Source: Leptolyngbyaceae cyanobacterium HOT.MB2.61
GTDB taxonomy: Bacteria; Cyanobacteriota; Cyanobacteriia; Leptolyngbyales; Leptolyngbyaceae
DNA length: 40,124 nt
Assembly (NCBI GenBank): GCA_023511615.1
Contig: JAIMBL010000016.1
Location: forward strand, 1-40,124
Reading direction: 5' to 3'
The notes under the pieces were generated by a model. The model was given only the letters and a program-made list of their open reading frames with translations. It was not told the DNA's origin and did not search any database. The translations under genes and the position numbers were made by a program. Numbering within the stretch: the first letter of the stretch is position 1; every line of letters starts with the position of its first letter. Below are positions 17,203-26,716 of this stretch, piece by piece.

Positions 17203-19719
17203 TTAGTCAGCTTTTGGCATTTCGGGATCGGAGCCGAAAGTTTGAGGCCAGGGTCTGGTTTCCTCAGCAATGTAGGCATCTGAATCATCTGATAATACAG
17301 GAGGCATCAATGGTTCATCTTCTACAGGCAACTGTGGCGAGGAGGCAATGGGGAGATGGTTAAGGTCTTGTAGAACCTGGGTAGCAGTCTGATAGCGCTT
17401 GCGATAGTCATAGAGCACCATTTTACTCAAAACCTCCGCCAGGGCGTGGCTAACCTGTGCCCGTTCTCTCCAGACAATTTCGCCGGTTCTTGGATCTTCT
17501 TTTTCTCGCAATTGATTTGGAAGCATTCCGGTGAGTGCCTGAATCCCAATCATGCCCAATGCATAAATGTCACTATTGGGCTTGGGTTTGCCTTCGCTTT
17601 GCTCACTAGGCATGTAGCCTCTGGTACCGATGCCAACGGTAATTGCGCTTTGCCCATTGTCTTCGACCTGTTCTGAAATCTTAACCGCCCCAAAGTCAAT
17701 CAGGACGAGTTTACCATCTGAGTCGCGCCGGATGATGTTGCCAGGCTTGATGTCCCGGTGAATTACATCCTGACTGTGGACAAATTCCAGAATTTGGAGA
17801 ATTTCTCGCAGAATGGCGACTACTTTGGCTTCGGGGAGGCGTTTCCCCAGGGGAAGTTCATTATTAAGAGGCTTGCCGGGAATAAACTCCTGAATCAGAT
17901 AAAATTCGCCATCTTCTTCAAAGTTTGCCAGAAGTTGGGGAATTTGATTATGAGTGCCGAGTTTTTCCAGAGTACGAGCTTCCCGGTCAAATAGGCGTTT
18001 GGCAAGCTGTACCAGGTTGGGATTGTCGCTAACGGGCCTCAACTGTTTGACCACACAGAGTGGATTGCCTGGTCGCTGAGTATCTTCGGCAATATAGGTT
18101 CTACCAAAACCGCCGGAGCCGAGAACTTTGGTGATTCTATAGCGATCTTTGAGAATTTTTCCAAAAAATGCCTGTTCTGGCTCCTGGAGAAGGTCCTGAA
18201 ACTCAACATACTCGTTGAGAATTCTTTGAACGACTTCTGAGCGAGGGAACTGGGCCAGGATTTTGACAATTTGCAGTTTACTGCGGTATTCGCTAACAGA
18301 GGCGGAAACAAAGTAAGTTAGGCCACTGAGGACAATAGCTGCCATTGGCACAGCGGTTGGCAAAATCAGACGTCCATTGACAAAAGTGGCATAGCTGATT
18401 CCTCCCCAGGCACTCGCGATCACCAGAGAAAGCACCAGATGAACAGTTCCGGCTGCCAGGATCATTCGCATCAACGACGGTTGCAACCGTTGCTGAAGTC
18501 GCTTACTCAACGACACAATGCCTAATAGGACCGCGCTTTGTAGAATTGCAGCAGATACAACCAGTGCGTAGACAATTCCCCCACGCCAGACGGCATCTGG
18601 AATTGCTTCCGCAATAGATTTATTTTCCATCAGAGTGGCGATCGCGTTGGCATTGACCTCCACCCCCGCCATCGGTGAGGGGTAGAGAAAGGTTTTTGAG
18701 AAAGGAGTTGGGTGAAAGTCCTGATAAAACTTCGCTGTAGGGCCAAGAATTACGATTTTGTCCTTAAATGTACCTTCCTGCAAATGTCTGTCCCATTCTC
18801 GCGGGTCTAGCACATCAATCAGGGAGATGTGCTTAAACGTGTTGCTGGGACCGTAGAAGAAAATATTATCTCCAGTGACGGGCTGGTAGGAAATTCCTGC
18901 TGCTTTGAGGGTTGCTTCCGCAAACGAAGGAAGCTCTTTGCTCTGCTGAAAAAAGAGCTCTCGATCTCGTCTGACGATCTCCTCAGCAACTTCAGGTGAA
19001 TACTGCTTTGCCCACTCAATAGAGTTTTGTATCTCCAGTTCTGGGTAAGCGTTACCAAGCAAATGAATTCTGCCATCTGGAGAAACTGGGTAGTTAATGA
19101 ACCCCATGGAGGCAGGAAATGTGCGAAACATGGGGTCTGGCAAAATTGGTTCAATCTGTCTACCTTGAGGAGTTTCCTCCGCGTTGTACTGTGCTGCCAG
19201 TGTCACCCGACCCGCATAACGCTGTAGGGTCTTTTGAAACTGTTGATCGTCTTCAGGAAAACTGCTGGAGGTATCAAAGATTAAATCGATGGCAACAGTT
19301 CTGGCACCGGCACTCATCAATCGCTCAATCGAGATGGCATAGGTAGAGCGTCGAGGAGGGGAGGTTTGCAGCGGTTCCAGGTAGGCATAGGCTTCAGGAT
19401 CACTGCGATAAAACTGGCTGGCCTTGATTGTGTTGTCGTCTATTGCCAGAATTACTATGTTCTGGGGAGGGGTAACCGGTCCCCGGAGTGCAAAGAACAA
19501 CGTTTGCATCTGCCGTTCCCAGGCCTGCACCAGGTTAAACTGACTGGCCGTGGCGATCGCGGCGATCGTGGCCCACACTCCCGCCAATAGGTGTCCCCTC
19601 AAAAGCGATTTTCGCTTTTGCCTTCCAGTAATATAGGATTTTTGTGTTCGGCTATGGCTAGAGGATGGAAGAGATTCAGTTGGGGGCAGTGGCGAATTAG
19701 AGAACGGATTATTAAACAT
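17203..19719 (-). CDS. CHASE2-domain receptor-like Ser/Thr protein kinase
   Basis: An 838-residue membrane kinase. ATG at 19719 is preceded by GAGGCAGG eight bases upstream; an upstream TTG is less likely. A Pro/Ser-rich cytoplasmic N-terminus is followed by a first membrane segment near 38-58, then an extracytoplasmic CHASE2 domain (NIVILAIDDNTIKASQF, ARTVAIDLIFDTSS, DKIVILGPTA) to about 350. Three membrane segments lie between about 365 and 470. The kinase follows: Gly loop LGSGGFGRTY at about 531, VVKQL with the ATP-binding Lys, HRDIKPGN at about 653, DFGAVK, and TRGYMPSEQ in the activation segment. All catalytic residues are present. It is expected to sense an external signal; substrate unknown. 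It ends facing the pilC-side genes. Confidence 0.93.
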   Translation of the reverse strand: MFNNPFSNSPLPPTESLPSSSHSRTQKSYITGRQKRKSLLRGHLLAGVWATIAAIATASQFNLVQAWERQMQTLFFALRGPVTPPQNIVILAIDDNTIKASQFYRSDPEAYAYLEPLQTSPPRRSTYAISIERLMSAGARTVAIDLIFDTSSSFPEDDQQFQKTLQRYAGRVTLAAQYNAEETPQGRQIEPILPDPMFRTFPASMGFINYPVSPDGRIHLLGNAYPELEIQNSIEWAKQYSPEVAEEIVRRDRELFFQQSKELPSFAEATLKAAGISYQPVTGDNIFFYGPSNTFKHISLIDVLDPREWDRHLQEGTFKDKIVILGPTAKFYQDFHPTPFSKTFLYPSPMAGVEVNANAIATLMENKSIAEAIPDAVWRGGIVYALVVSAAILQSAVLLGIVSLSKRLQQRLQPSLMRMILAAGTVHLVLSLVIASAWGGISYATFVNGRLILPTAVPMAAIVLSGLTYFVSASVSEYRSKLQIVKILAQFPRSEVVQRILNEYVEFQDLLQEPEQAFFGKILKDRYRITKVLGSGGFGRTYIAEDTQRPGNPLCVVKQLRPVSDNPNLVQLAKRLFDREARTLEKLGTHNQIPQLLANFEEDGEFYLIQEFIPGKPLNNELPLGKRLPEAKVVAILREILQILEFVHSQDVIHRDIKPGNIIRRDSDGKLVLIDFGAVKISEQVEDNGQSAITVGIGTRGYMPSEQSEGKPKPNSDIYALGMIGIQALTGMLPNQLREKEDPRTGEIVWRERAQVSHALAEVLSKMVLYDYRKRYQTATQVLQDLNHLPIASSPQLPVEDEPLMPPVLSDDSDAYIAEETRPWPQTFGSDPEMPKAD

Positions 19720-20331
19720 CTGTGGAACCTGCCTCAACAACTTCTAGTCCATGCACCCAACGAGTAGTGGCTGCGCTTAAATCGAGGATTTTTTAGCTGA
19801 GACGATAGCAGCTTAAGACTGCTTAACTAACCCCCCTCTTGATATCACCCGAGCAACAGCGATACTCCCCTTTAATCGATAGCATGGAGAACCGGGCATC
19901 GCCAGCAAGTTTTAAGTTTTTTTGCGATAATAGTGTTGCTTATCGCAAGCAACAATCAAGTTTGCTTATTTTTATTGGTAAAAGTGTGGTATCAATACTC
20001 AAAATAAGTAGTTAAGGTTGTCAGATTATGATGACTTTTCTTTTAGGGTTTAATGTTCGCTGATTTTTATAAATAGAGTCCTAAATCCTCCGTCAGGAGG
20101 ATGTTTTAACAAAGACGGATTAATCTATGTTGGGTTCCAGGTAGCCTATGGGTTCAGGGTGAAAATAATTGTCTGTCTAAATCTGCTCTCATACCAAAAT
20201 CTTTAAAGTGGACAGTTAGCAGATAGCAGAGCATGCGATCGCGGTCATTTGTGTAACCTAATCAAAGGCAAGTTGTTACAATTGGTTATTCGCAATAATT
20301 ACCTTTACAAATTCTAGGTCTGTTACTTTCT
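19720..20331. other. Long AT-rich intergenic region with two hairpins
   Basis: No protein gene is seen in 612 bases between the divergent kinase and NYN genes. An exact 9-bp hairpin TTGCGATAA/TTATCGCAA lies at 19922-19948, and ATCCTCC-GTCA-GGAGGAT at 20085-20102, whose arms look like a Shine-Dalgarno sequence and its complement, is followed by GTTTT. Both could belong to a small RNA or an untranslated leader, but no promoter is firmly recognisable. Confidence 0.5.
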
Positions 20332-20850
20332 ATGCCTAACTCAATGAACCGTCTCTCGATATTTGTAGACGGCAACAATATGTTCTATGCCCAACAAAAA
20401 AATGGTTGGTTCTTCGATCCCAAACGTGTATTGGAATACTTTACAAGAGATCCTGACGTCGTTTTAGTGAATGCATTTTGGTATACAGGGCTAAAAGATC
20501 TTCAAGACCAGCGAGGCTTTCGAGATGCTCTTATTAGTTTGGGTTACACCGTTAGAATTAAAATCTTGAAGGAATATTACGACGATAATTCGGGACGATT
20601 TTCTCAGAAAGCAAATTTAGATATTGAAATTGTTGTTGATATGTTTAACACGGTTGATCAGTTCGACCGAGTCGTTCTGTTTAGTGGGGATGGAGATTTT
20701 GAACGAGCGATCGAGCTCCTGCGGGGCAAGAACACCCATATTACGGTAGTTTCAACCGAAGGCATGATTGCACGAGAACTCCGCAATGCAACCGATCACT
20801 ACATTGATCTGAACGACATCCGCAAGGAAATCGAGAAGATCGATTATTAA
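20332..20850 (+). CDS. NYN-domain protein, LabA/DUF88 family
   Basis: A 172-residue protein formed of one NYN domain, a PIN-like nuclease fold. Four conserved acidic positions are visible: Asp13 in SIFVDGNN, Asp97 in KANLDIEI, and Asp120 and Asp122 in LFSGDGDFERAI. The last motif is diagnostic of the LabA/Slr1870-like family. LabA in Synechococcus elongatus takes part in circadian output repression, and some family members are predicted RNases, so the precise role here is open. The start may be ATG at 20332 or ATG at 20344; neither has a strong ribosome binding site. A copy of the 123-bp repeat begins two bases after the stop codon. Confidence 0.85.
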   Translation: MPNSMNRLSIFVDGNNMFYAQQKNGWFFDPKRVLEYFTRDPDVVLVNAFWYTGLKDLQDQRGFRDALISLGYTVRIKILKEYYDDNSGRFSQKANLDIEIVVDMFNTVDQFDRVVLFSGDGDFERAIELLRGKNTHITVVSTEGMIARELRNATDHYIDLNDIRKEIEKIDY

Positions 20851-20852
20851 GC

Positions 20853-21063
20853 GCTTCTCCTGGCTTGCTGGCGAAAGAGTATCGCAAGCTACCTTTTCAC
20901 CTAAAGCAAAATCTGGTAGACCTAACAAGGTAATGATGAGCGGCGCCAGCCGCTACCATTAACGACTCAAAAATCATTACGATTTGGGCACTACCCAAAA
21001 TCTCTGGAATATTGATTTTGTTTTGATGATAAGCGCCGCTTATCACAAACTCTCAGGAGAGCC
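20853..21063 (+). mobile_element. MITE-like repeat, copy C, split by a second element
   Basis: The ends GCTTCTCCTGG and TCAGGAGAGCC match the family. The internal GGCGAAAGAGTATC...AGCTACCTTTTCACC and TGATAAGCGCCGCTTATCA hairpins are kept. Total length is 211 bp; removing the 81-bp insert and one 8-bp direct repeat leaves 122 bp, close to the 123-bp standard. No flanking direct repeat is seen (TATTAAGC versus GTGGAGGG), the only such case among six. Confidence 0.82.
20915..20995. mobile_element. 81-bp nested insertion inside repeat copy C
   Basis: The insert begins GGTAG and ends CTACC, and is flanked by exact 8-bp direct repeats CAAAATCT (20907-20914 and 20996-21003). Other copies of the host repeat have only one CAAAATC at this point. 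Inside is a GCGGC-GCCA-GCCGC hairpin (20940-20953) extended by TAATG/CATTA. This looks like a second, independent miniature element. Confidence 0.8.
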
Positions 21064-21212
21064 GTGGAGGGAGGGGTAGATGGGTGGATGAGTTTAGAGT
21101 TGCCTCCATTTTGCCTTTCGCTTTGCTCCCCCGCTCCCCTGCTTCTCTCCTCCCCCTCCCCCTCCCCCTACAATAGGAATGGCACTAATTTTTGATCTTC
21201 AGGGAATGAACC

Positions 21213-22814
21213 ATGAGCACTAAACCCAGTCAGGATCGAATCATTATTTTTGATACGACCCTTCGAGATGGCGAGCAGGCTCCGGGAGCTGCACTCAACA
21301 TTGATGAAAAGTTGACGATCGCCCGGCAACTGGCCCGACTGGGTGTGGATGTGATTGAAGCGGGATTTCCCTACTCCAGTCCTGGTGATTTTGAAGCCGT
21401 GCAGAAGATTGCGGAAACCGTCGGGATTGAAGGGGGGCCAATTATCTGCGGATTGGCCCGCACAACTAAACAGGACATTCAAGCCGCTGCAGAAGCTTTG
21501 AAACCTGCTGCCCGGCCCCGAATTCATACCTTCATCGCGACATCGGATATTCACCTGGAATACAAGTTAAAGAAAACGCGTAAAGAAGTGCTGGCGATTG
21601 CAGAGGAAATGGTTGCGTTTGCCAAATCTTTTGTAGACGATGTTGAGTTTTCGCCGGAAGATGCGGGCCGGTCAGACCCTGAATTTCTTTACGAGGTTTT
21701 GGAACGGGCGATCGCAGCAGGGGCAACAACTGTAAATATTCCCGATACCGTTGGTTATACCACTCCCGCCGAATTTGGAGCCCTCATCCGTGGCATCAAG
21801 GAAAATGTGCCCAATATTGACCAGGCAATTATTTCCGTTCATGGACACAACGACCTGGGGCTGGCTGTTGCCAACTTCCTGGAAGCCGTGAAAAACGGGG
21901 CACGCCAGCTTGAATGTACTGTCAATGGCATCGGGGAGCGGGCGGGCAATGCGGCTATGGAAGAATTGGTGATGGCACTGCACGTGCGGCGGCAGTATTT
22001 TAATCCCTTCCTGGGGCGTCCCGTAGACTCAGAAGCACCCCTGACCAATATTGATACCAGACAGATCTATAAAACCTCCCGCCTGGTTTCTAACCTGACG
22101 GGAATGTTGGTGCAGCCCAACAAGGCGATCGTTGGAGCGAACGCCTTTGCCCATGAGTCGGGCATTCACCAGGACGGAGTGTTAAAGAACCGATTGACCT
22201 ACGAAATTATGGATGCCCAGTCTATTGGTTTGACGGACAATCAAATTGTGCTGGGCAAACTGTCAGGGCGGAATGCCTTCCGTTCCCGGTTAAGGGAGTT
22301 GGGTTTTGAGTTGTCGGAACAGGAATTGAACAAAGCCTTTGTTCGGTTTAAGGAACTGGCGGATAAGAAAAAGGAAGTCACGGATTGGGATCTGGAGTCG
22401 ATTGTGAATGACGAGATCCAGCAGACACCAGAACTGTTCCGATTAGAACTGGTGCAGGTTTCCTGTGGTAACCATGCCTGTCCTACCGCAACCGTTACTC
22501 TGCGGACTCCCGATGGGCAAGAGTTGACCGATGCTGCTACTGGAACGGGACCTGTGGACGCAGTTTACAAAGCCATCAATCGGGTAGTCAATGTCCCGAA
22601 CCAGCTCATCGAATTTTCGGTGCAGTCGGTAACAGCAGGAATTGACGCGATCGGTGAAGTCACCATCCGCCTGCGCCATCACGAACGCATCTACTCCGGA
22701 CATGCCGCCAATACAGATATCATTGTGGCGTCTGCCCATGCCTATGTGAACGCGCTGAATCGCCTCTATGCCGCCTTACAACGGCAGGAAAATGAAGCAG
22801 TTGTTGTGTCATAG
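21213..22814 (+). CDS. leuA: 2-isopropylmalate synthase
   Basis: A 533-residue enzyme that condenses acetyl-CoA with 2-oxoisovalerate, the first committed step of leucine synthesis. The catalytic barrel begins at [19 protein letters not shown] (residues about 10-28), with metal ligands in HGHND at about 210. The linker region contains [17 protein letters not shown], and the C-terminal regulatory domain for leucine feedback follows ([27 protein letters not shown]). AGGGA lies seven bases before the ATG. Length fits the bacterial LeuA1 type. The stop overlaps the end of the convergent PlsY-fusion gene by six bases. No leucine leader peptide or T-box is seen upstream; there is only a C-rich low-complexity tract at 21125-21171. 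Confidence 0.97.
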   Translation: MSTKPSQDRIIIFDTTLRDGEQAPGAALNIDEKLTIARQLARLGVDVIEAGFPYSSPGDFEAVQKIAETVGIEGGPIICGLARTTKQDIQAAAEALKPAARPRIHTFIATSDIHLEYKLKKTRKEVLAIAEEMVAFAKSFVDDVEFSPEDAGRSDPEFLYEVLERAIAAGATTVNIPDTVGYTTPAEFGALIRGIKENVPNIDQAIISVHGHNDLGLAVANFLEAVKNGARQLECTVNGIGERAGNAAMEELVMALHVRRQYFNPFLGRPVDSEAPLTNIDTRQIYKTSRLVSNLTGMLVQPNKAIVGANAFAHESGIHQDGVLKNRLTYEIMDAQSIGLTDNQIVLGKLSGRNAFRSRLRELGFELSEQELNKAFVRFKELADKKKEVTDWDLESIVNDEIQQTPELFRLELVQVSCGNHACPTATVTLRTPDGQELTDAATGTGPVDAVYKAINRVVNVPNQLIEFSVQSVTAGIDAIGEVTIRLRHHERIYSGHAANTDIIVASAHAYVNALNRLYAALQRQENEAVVVS

Positions 22815-25763
22815 TATCTCTACCGTACCCTGCTGGCCATCAATTCTGACGGACTGCCCATCTTGCAACAAACGGGTGGCATCATGGACATCCATCACAG
22901 CTGGAATGCGATATTCGCGTGCCACGATCGCTCCATGGGACAATCTTCCCCCCACTTCGGCAATCAATCCGCCTGCCCTGGCTAGCAGGGGAGCCCAACC
23001 AGAATCGGTATAGGGCACAACTAAAATCGTGTTTTTATCAATATCAGGAAGGGTACCTAAACTACGGACGACCCGGACATGTCCTTGTGCCTGCCCCGGA
23101 CTGGCGGCGATGCCCTGTAATCGCTGAGTTGCCTGCGATTGATTGGGCATTACTGGAGCAGGCGGATCATCCCCATAAACTAAGAACGGCACGGTTTCCA
23201 ATTCACGATCTTTCTCTAGCTGGGCTTTACGCTGAGCAATCATATCAGCCAACGATTCCCGATCGCCCTCGGCAACGACCCGTTGCACTTCCTCAATTTT
23301 CAAAAAGAAAATATCCCCCTCATGGGTTAATAGACCCGTTTCTAACCAGCGCTTTTCTAAAGCCACAAAGCTCCAACGCAACTCTGCCAGCAGGCGGCTG
23401 TAAACTTCTGTCACACGTCCTTTGAGCGTAACGCGGCGCTGTACTCGACGAGCTTTTGGGCGTTGTCTCTGAGGAGGTGGAGAGAGTGGGGTTGGATTCA
23501 GGCAGAACTGAGTGAATAGTTCCTGCACGGGCTGAGGATTTTCCTTCCAGGTAGGAATGGCAATATCCGTGCCAACTTCGCTCAAGTAGCCGTAGCGATC
23601 CAGCAGTTGATCAAATTGGGCCAGAATCGCCTGACCATCGGGGGTTTCTGCCAATTGGGTAAGGAGAGATGAGTGAGGAGTGAGGGGGGAGGAGAGTGCT
23701 TGCTGACTTTGGTTCTGAAGGCAGGGTTGGACGGAAAGCGCTAATTCCTGGAGCGATCGCAACGCCGCCACTTCTGGAGTATCGCTGTTATCCAATTCCT
23801 CATCGCTGACCTTAAAGATAGCCTTCCGTAAAGCTGCACTGAGGGGAGCCAGGATGCTGTAATAGGTTACTTTCCTCAGCAAGTTGAGAATGGTATCAAT
23901 CCGTTGCAACAGCTCTGACTCAGAAAGGTTAGAAGCTGAAATCTGGGTCAGTTGAGTTAGTGCCGGGGTAAAGTGTTCTCGCTGATCTTGCTGAAAATCC
24001 TTCTCCAGAGACAGTTCCCGACTCAACAACCGCAACAGCCCCGGCAAATTTCGCAACGTGGACTGGAGCGGTGGCTTGCTAAATCTGGCTCCTCTGGTCA
24101 AAAATTCCAGACTTTCAGGAGGTAAACCCATGCGGCGGAAGATACTTCCCAACAGAGACGCATTGAAGTAAGCGCGGGAATAGTGAAGGGTGGCCGTTTC
24201 ATTGAAATCTAGCCCACGTGCCCGTTCTGCCAGAACGATGGTGAAGATTTTGCCCCAAACCCCACAGGTTAAGGGGCGATTGATCGACCAGGTAAGGGGA
24301 TGGATTAGTCCCGGAATGACCTCTGAAGCAATTTTGCGAGTCCAAATGGGAAGCAGGGTCGTAATCGGACGGGTTTGCAGCAGCCAGAGGGTTTTCCCAT
24401 CAAAGCTCCACTCCACATCCTGGGGAATCCCATGGTAGTGAGCTTCCAGATGACGGGTCAAAAAAGCCACCTGCTGAATCAGGCGTGGTGGGATTGTTCC
24501 CTCCCCTTCCGTTAGCAGAGTGAGGTTGTCAGACAACTGCCAGGAAGGGAGCTCTCCCGATTCCTGCACTTGAACGGTGGCTTCTGGTACGAACACTCGA
24601 TAGCTCTCTGGAGTAACCTGCCCAGAAACAACCTGAGCAGCATTTCCCGGCAGAGCTTCGATCACTACCGCCTCTCCCTGCCGAGAAATGGGATCCCGGC
24701 TAAAGGCAACGCCGGAAAAGATTCCCCGAACCTGTTGCTGAATCAGAACTGCCATGGAAGCATTGGGTAGGTGGCGATCGTCTGGTCTGCGCGCTGCAAA
24801 ATCGCGTCGGTACTGGATTGCTGCTGGAGCATCGAAGGAAGCAAAGCAGCGGGCAATGGCAGGCATCAACTCTTCTTTGCGAGTAATGTTCAGAACGGTT
24901 TCGTATAGCCCTGCTGCGGAAGTTGTCTCCGAATCCTCGCCAACGGCGGAAGAACGAACAACCAGTGGTTGTTTAGGAGATGGTTCTAGCAGATTCAGCA
25001 GAGGTTCCGGGTCATCGCCGGGGATAAGTACCCATCCCATGGGTACTGGGTAACCCAAACGCCTGAGGTAGGAAAGCGTCGCGGCTTTCTGTCCTACTTT
25101 GCGGACATCCAGGGGTTGATCGAGAGAATTTACAGCGCGATCGCCCCGGAAGAAGCGGAACACTCCCTGGGAACCTGACCGCACTTCCTGAGGTGATAAA
25201 TCCAGATCATCGGGAATTTTCATATAAATCCAGCCCAGGAGAACAGCCAGGGCGATTGTCATCACAATCAAATCAGGCTCTTGCAGATGGCGCAGAGCTG
25301 TAATCAGCGGAAACAGCACCAGGACTCCAAAGCGTGCTTGCTGTCTTTCCCGCAGAATCGTGAAACTGATGCCACTGATGAGAAAAACCAGGCCAGCGGC
25401 GATCGGGTCGTGTACCACATATCCCCAAACCACATTCGTCGTTCCTGCCCCCTTCCCAAACCAGTAGCGACCCATCACCAAGGCAATCAATGCCATGATT
25501 TCCCAGGCAGGGTCCTGAGGAAAAAAATAGCGAGCCAGCAAAACTGCTGCAATTCCCTTCAACGCCTCAGAAAGAACTGCCAAAATTCCAGCCAACCTGC
25601 CGCCGTGATAGAAGGCGGCTGAAACACTGATGTTTCCAGTACCCCACTGCCGAAGATCCCGTCCCGTTAGCCCACGGGTAATCCAGCGGATCAGAGGCAA
25701 TCCACCTAGAAGAGGGCAGATCGCAAAGATCAGAAAGGCACCCCAGACCTGTGTCAATGTCAT
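22809..25763 (-). CDS. PlsY-like membrane domain fused to PEP synthase/PPDK-like enzyme
   Basis: A 984-residue fusion. Residues 1-205 are a multi-spanning membrane domain resembling PlsY, the acyl-phosphate:glycerol-3-phosphate acyltransferase ([30 protein letters not shown]). From about 213 a PEP-synthase ATP-grasp domain follows: [64 protein letters not shown] long helical middle part leads to the phospho-carrier domain at about 880-984, with catalytic His about 943 in [14 protein letters not shown]. The C-terminal TIM barrel of PPDK is missing. PlsY signature residues are partly lost, so acyltransferase activity is uncertain. The gene starts 18 bp after the bactofilin stop and probably shares its transcript. 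The substrate is unknown. Confidence 0.88.
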   Translation of the reverse strand: MTLTQVWGAFLIFAICPLLGGLPLIRWITRGLTGRDLRQWGTGNISVSAAFYHGGRLAGILAVLSEALKGIAAVLLARYFFPQDPAWEIMALIALVMGRYWFGKGAGTTNVVWGYVVHDPIAAGLVFLISGISFTILRERQQARFGVLVLFPLITALRHLQEPDLIVMTIALAVLLGWIYMKIPDDLDLSPQEVRSGSQGVFRFFRGDRAVNSLDQPLDVRKVGQKAATLSYLRRLGYPVPMGWVLIPGDDPEPLLNLLEPSPKQPLVVRSSAVGEDSETTSAAGLYETVLNITRKEELMPAIARCFASFDAPAAIQYRRDFAARRPDDRHLPNASMAVLIQQQVRGIFSGVAFSRDPISRQGEAVVIEALPGNAAQVVSGQVTPESYRVFVPEATVQVQESGELPSWQLSDNLTLLTEGEGTIPPRLIQQVAFLTRHLEAHYHGIPQDVEWSFDGKTLWLLQTRPITTLLPIWTRKIASEVIPGLIHPLTWSINRPLTCGVWGKIFTIVLAERARGLDFNETATLHYSRAYFNASLLGSIFRRMGLPPESLEFLTRGARFSKPPLQSTLRNLPGLLRLLSRELSLEKDFQQDQREHFTPALTQLTQISASNLSESELLQRIDTILNLLRKVTYYSILAPLSAALRKAIFKVSDEELDNSDTPEVAALRSLQELALSVQPCLQNQSQQALSSPLTPHSSLLTQLAETPDGQAILAQFDQLLDRYGYLSEVGTDIAIPTWKENPQPVQELFTQFCLNPTPLSPPPQRQRPKARRVQRRVTLKGRVTEVYSRLLAELRWSFVALEKRWLETGLLTHEGDIFFLKIEEVQRVVAEGDRESLADMIAQRKAQLEKDRELETVPFLVYGDDPPAPVMPNQSQATQRLQGIAASPGQAQGHVRVVRSLGTLPDIDKNTILVVPYTDSGWAPLLARAGGLIAEVGGRLSHGAIVAREYRIPAVMDVHDATRLLQDGQSVRIDGQQGTVEIL

Positions 25764-25781
25764 AGAACTTGGGACAGTTCC

Positions 25782-26237
25782 CTAAAACCCTTCCTTGCTA
25801 TAGTACTCATCGGAAGTTCCAGTGAGTTCTGGCCTGGTACGGCTGATAGGTAAAGCTTTGACATCTCCCGTTTCAATGTAGCCGATGTAAAAGGCTCCGG
25901 CTTCAATACTCAGTGCGTTAGCATTCACATCTCCCTCCAACCGGGCAGTACGGCTCAGAGTCAGCGTTCCCTCTAACGACACCCTCGACTTCAAAACACC
26001 ATGAACTACCAGATTTTTAGCCCGTAGTTCAGGACCCTCAATTAAACCTGTCTCGGAAATGACCACATCACCCCTGACTTCGACCGAGCCATGCACAATT
26101 CCATCCACAAGTAAATCACCTTCAACATGCATGGAACCCTGAAATTCACTGTTGGGAGCAATATAGGTAGGTCCAACCTTTTTCGGGATTGGAGGAGGCT
26201 GCTGATAATTTCGCTGGGGATTTTTTCTTCCAAACAT
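25782..26237 (-). CDS. Bactofilin (polymer-forming cytoskeletal protein)
   Basis: A 151-residue bactofilin (DUF583 type). A Pro-rich, basic N-terminal tail of about 24 residues precedes a right-handed beta-helix core with short repeated turns: YIAPNSEFQGSMHVEGDLLV, DGIVHGSVEVRGDVVISETG, KSRVSLEGTLTLSRTARLEG. Bactofilins polymerise without nucleotide and often position cell-wall or envelope enzymes, so a role as scaffold for the membrane fusion protein encoded just downstream is an attractive inference. The core is followed by a disordered tail. A copy of the 123-bp repeat ends near the start codon, its near end 33 bp upstream. Confidence 0.93.
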   Translation of the reverse strand: MFGRKNPQRNYQQPPPIPKKVGPTYIAPNSEFQGSMHVEGDLLVDGIVHGSVEVRGDVVISETGLIEGPELRAKNLVVHGVLKSRVSLEGTLTLSRTARLEGDVNANALSIEAGAFYIGYIETGDVKALPISRTRPELTGTSDEYYSKEGF

Positions 26238-26269
26238 GACTTCTTAGGGGGTAGAACTCAAGAACTTCC

Positions 26270-26392
26270 GATTCTCACGGCTCGCCAGTGAAAGAGTAGC
26301 GTAAACTACTTTCTCATCTCAAACAAAATCCTTGAAATATTGATTTTGCTTTGGTGATAAGTAAGGCCTATCACCAAACTCTCAGAAGAGTC
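26270..26392 (+). mobile_element. MITE-like repeat, copy D (123 bp)
   Basis: The ends GATTCTCACGG and TCAGAAGAGTC are degenerate inverted repeats. The flanks GAACTTCC (26262-26269) and AAACTTCC (26393-26400) match at 7 of 8 bases. Internal hairpins are recognisable (GTGAAAGAGTAGC...ACTACTTTCTCA; TTGGTGATAAG...CTATCACCAA). It sits 33 bp upstream of the bactofilin start, where the promoter would be expected. Confidence 0.83.
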
Positions 26393-26592
26393 AAACTTCC
26401 TGACACAGATCCTCGATGGTTAAGGCAAAGGGTATTGCCGTGGATCATGACACATATCCTTGCAGAAATTAAGAAGTTACTAATAAGAAGTTGTTAAATT
26501 GTGATCCGAACTTTCAGTAACTGGGATTTCCTTTACCAGCTTATTCAAACTTCGTTAATCCCAATTCTCTGCGAGGTATCACATAACTCTGA

Positions 26593-26642
26593 CCCCTCCC
26601 AACCTCCCCTTGCCAAGAAGAGGTGCCGTCGGCGATGAGGTT
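26593..26642. repeat. CCCCTCCCAACCTCCCC-type dispersed palindrome
   Basis: AACCTC (26601) and GAGGTT (26637) form the outer pair around CCCCTT...AAGAGG. The sequence CCTCCCAACCTCCCC...GAGGTGCCG resembles a repeat widespread in cyanobacterial intergenic DNA (general knowledge). Apart from this and copy D, the gap 26238-26716 shows only AT-rich sequence with a doubled TAAGAAGTT near 26470-26495. Confidence 0.5.
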
Positions 26643-26716
26643 GATCTAACCAGCTTTACAAGGGATTGGTATAAGAAATCAAACTACACAATCAGCAGGA
26701 AAGATAATGGCTTTAT

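Noticed and set aside
19922-19948. Hairpin as a terminator for a minus-strand gene
   Set aside because: On the minus strand the stem is followed by A residues, not T, and no gene ends there.
26042-26233. Alternative 63-residue frame within bactofilin
   Set aside because: The bactofilin frame explains the DNA fully, with a beta-helix repeat pattern.
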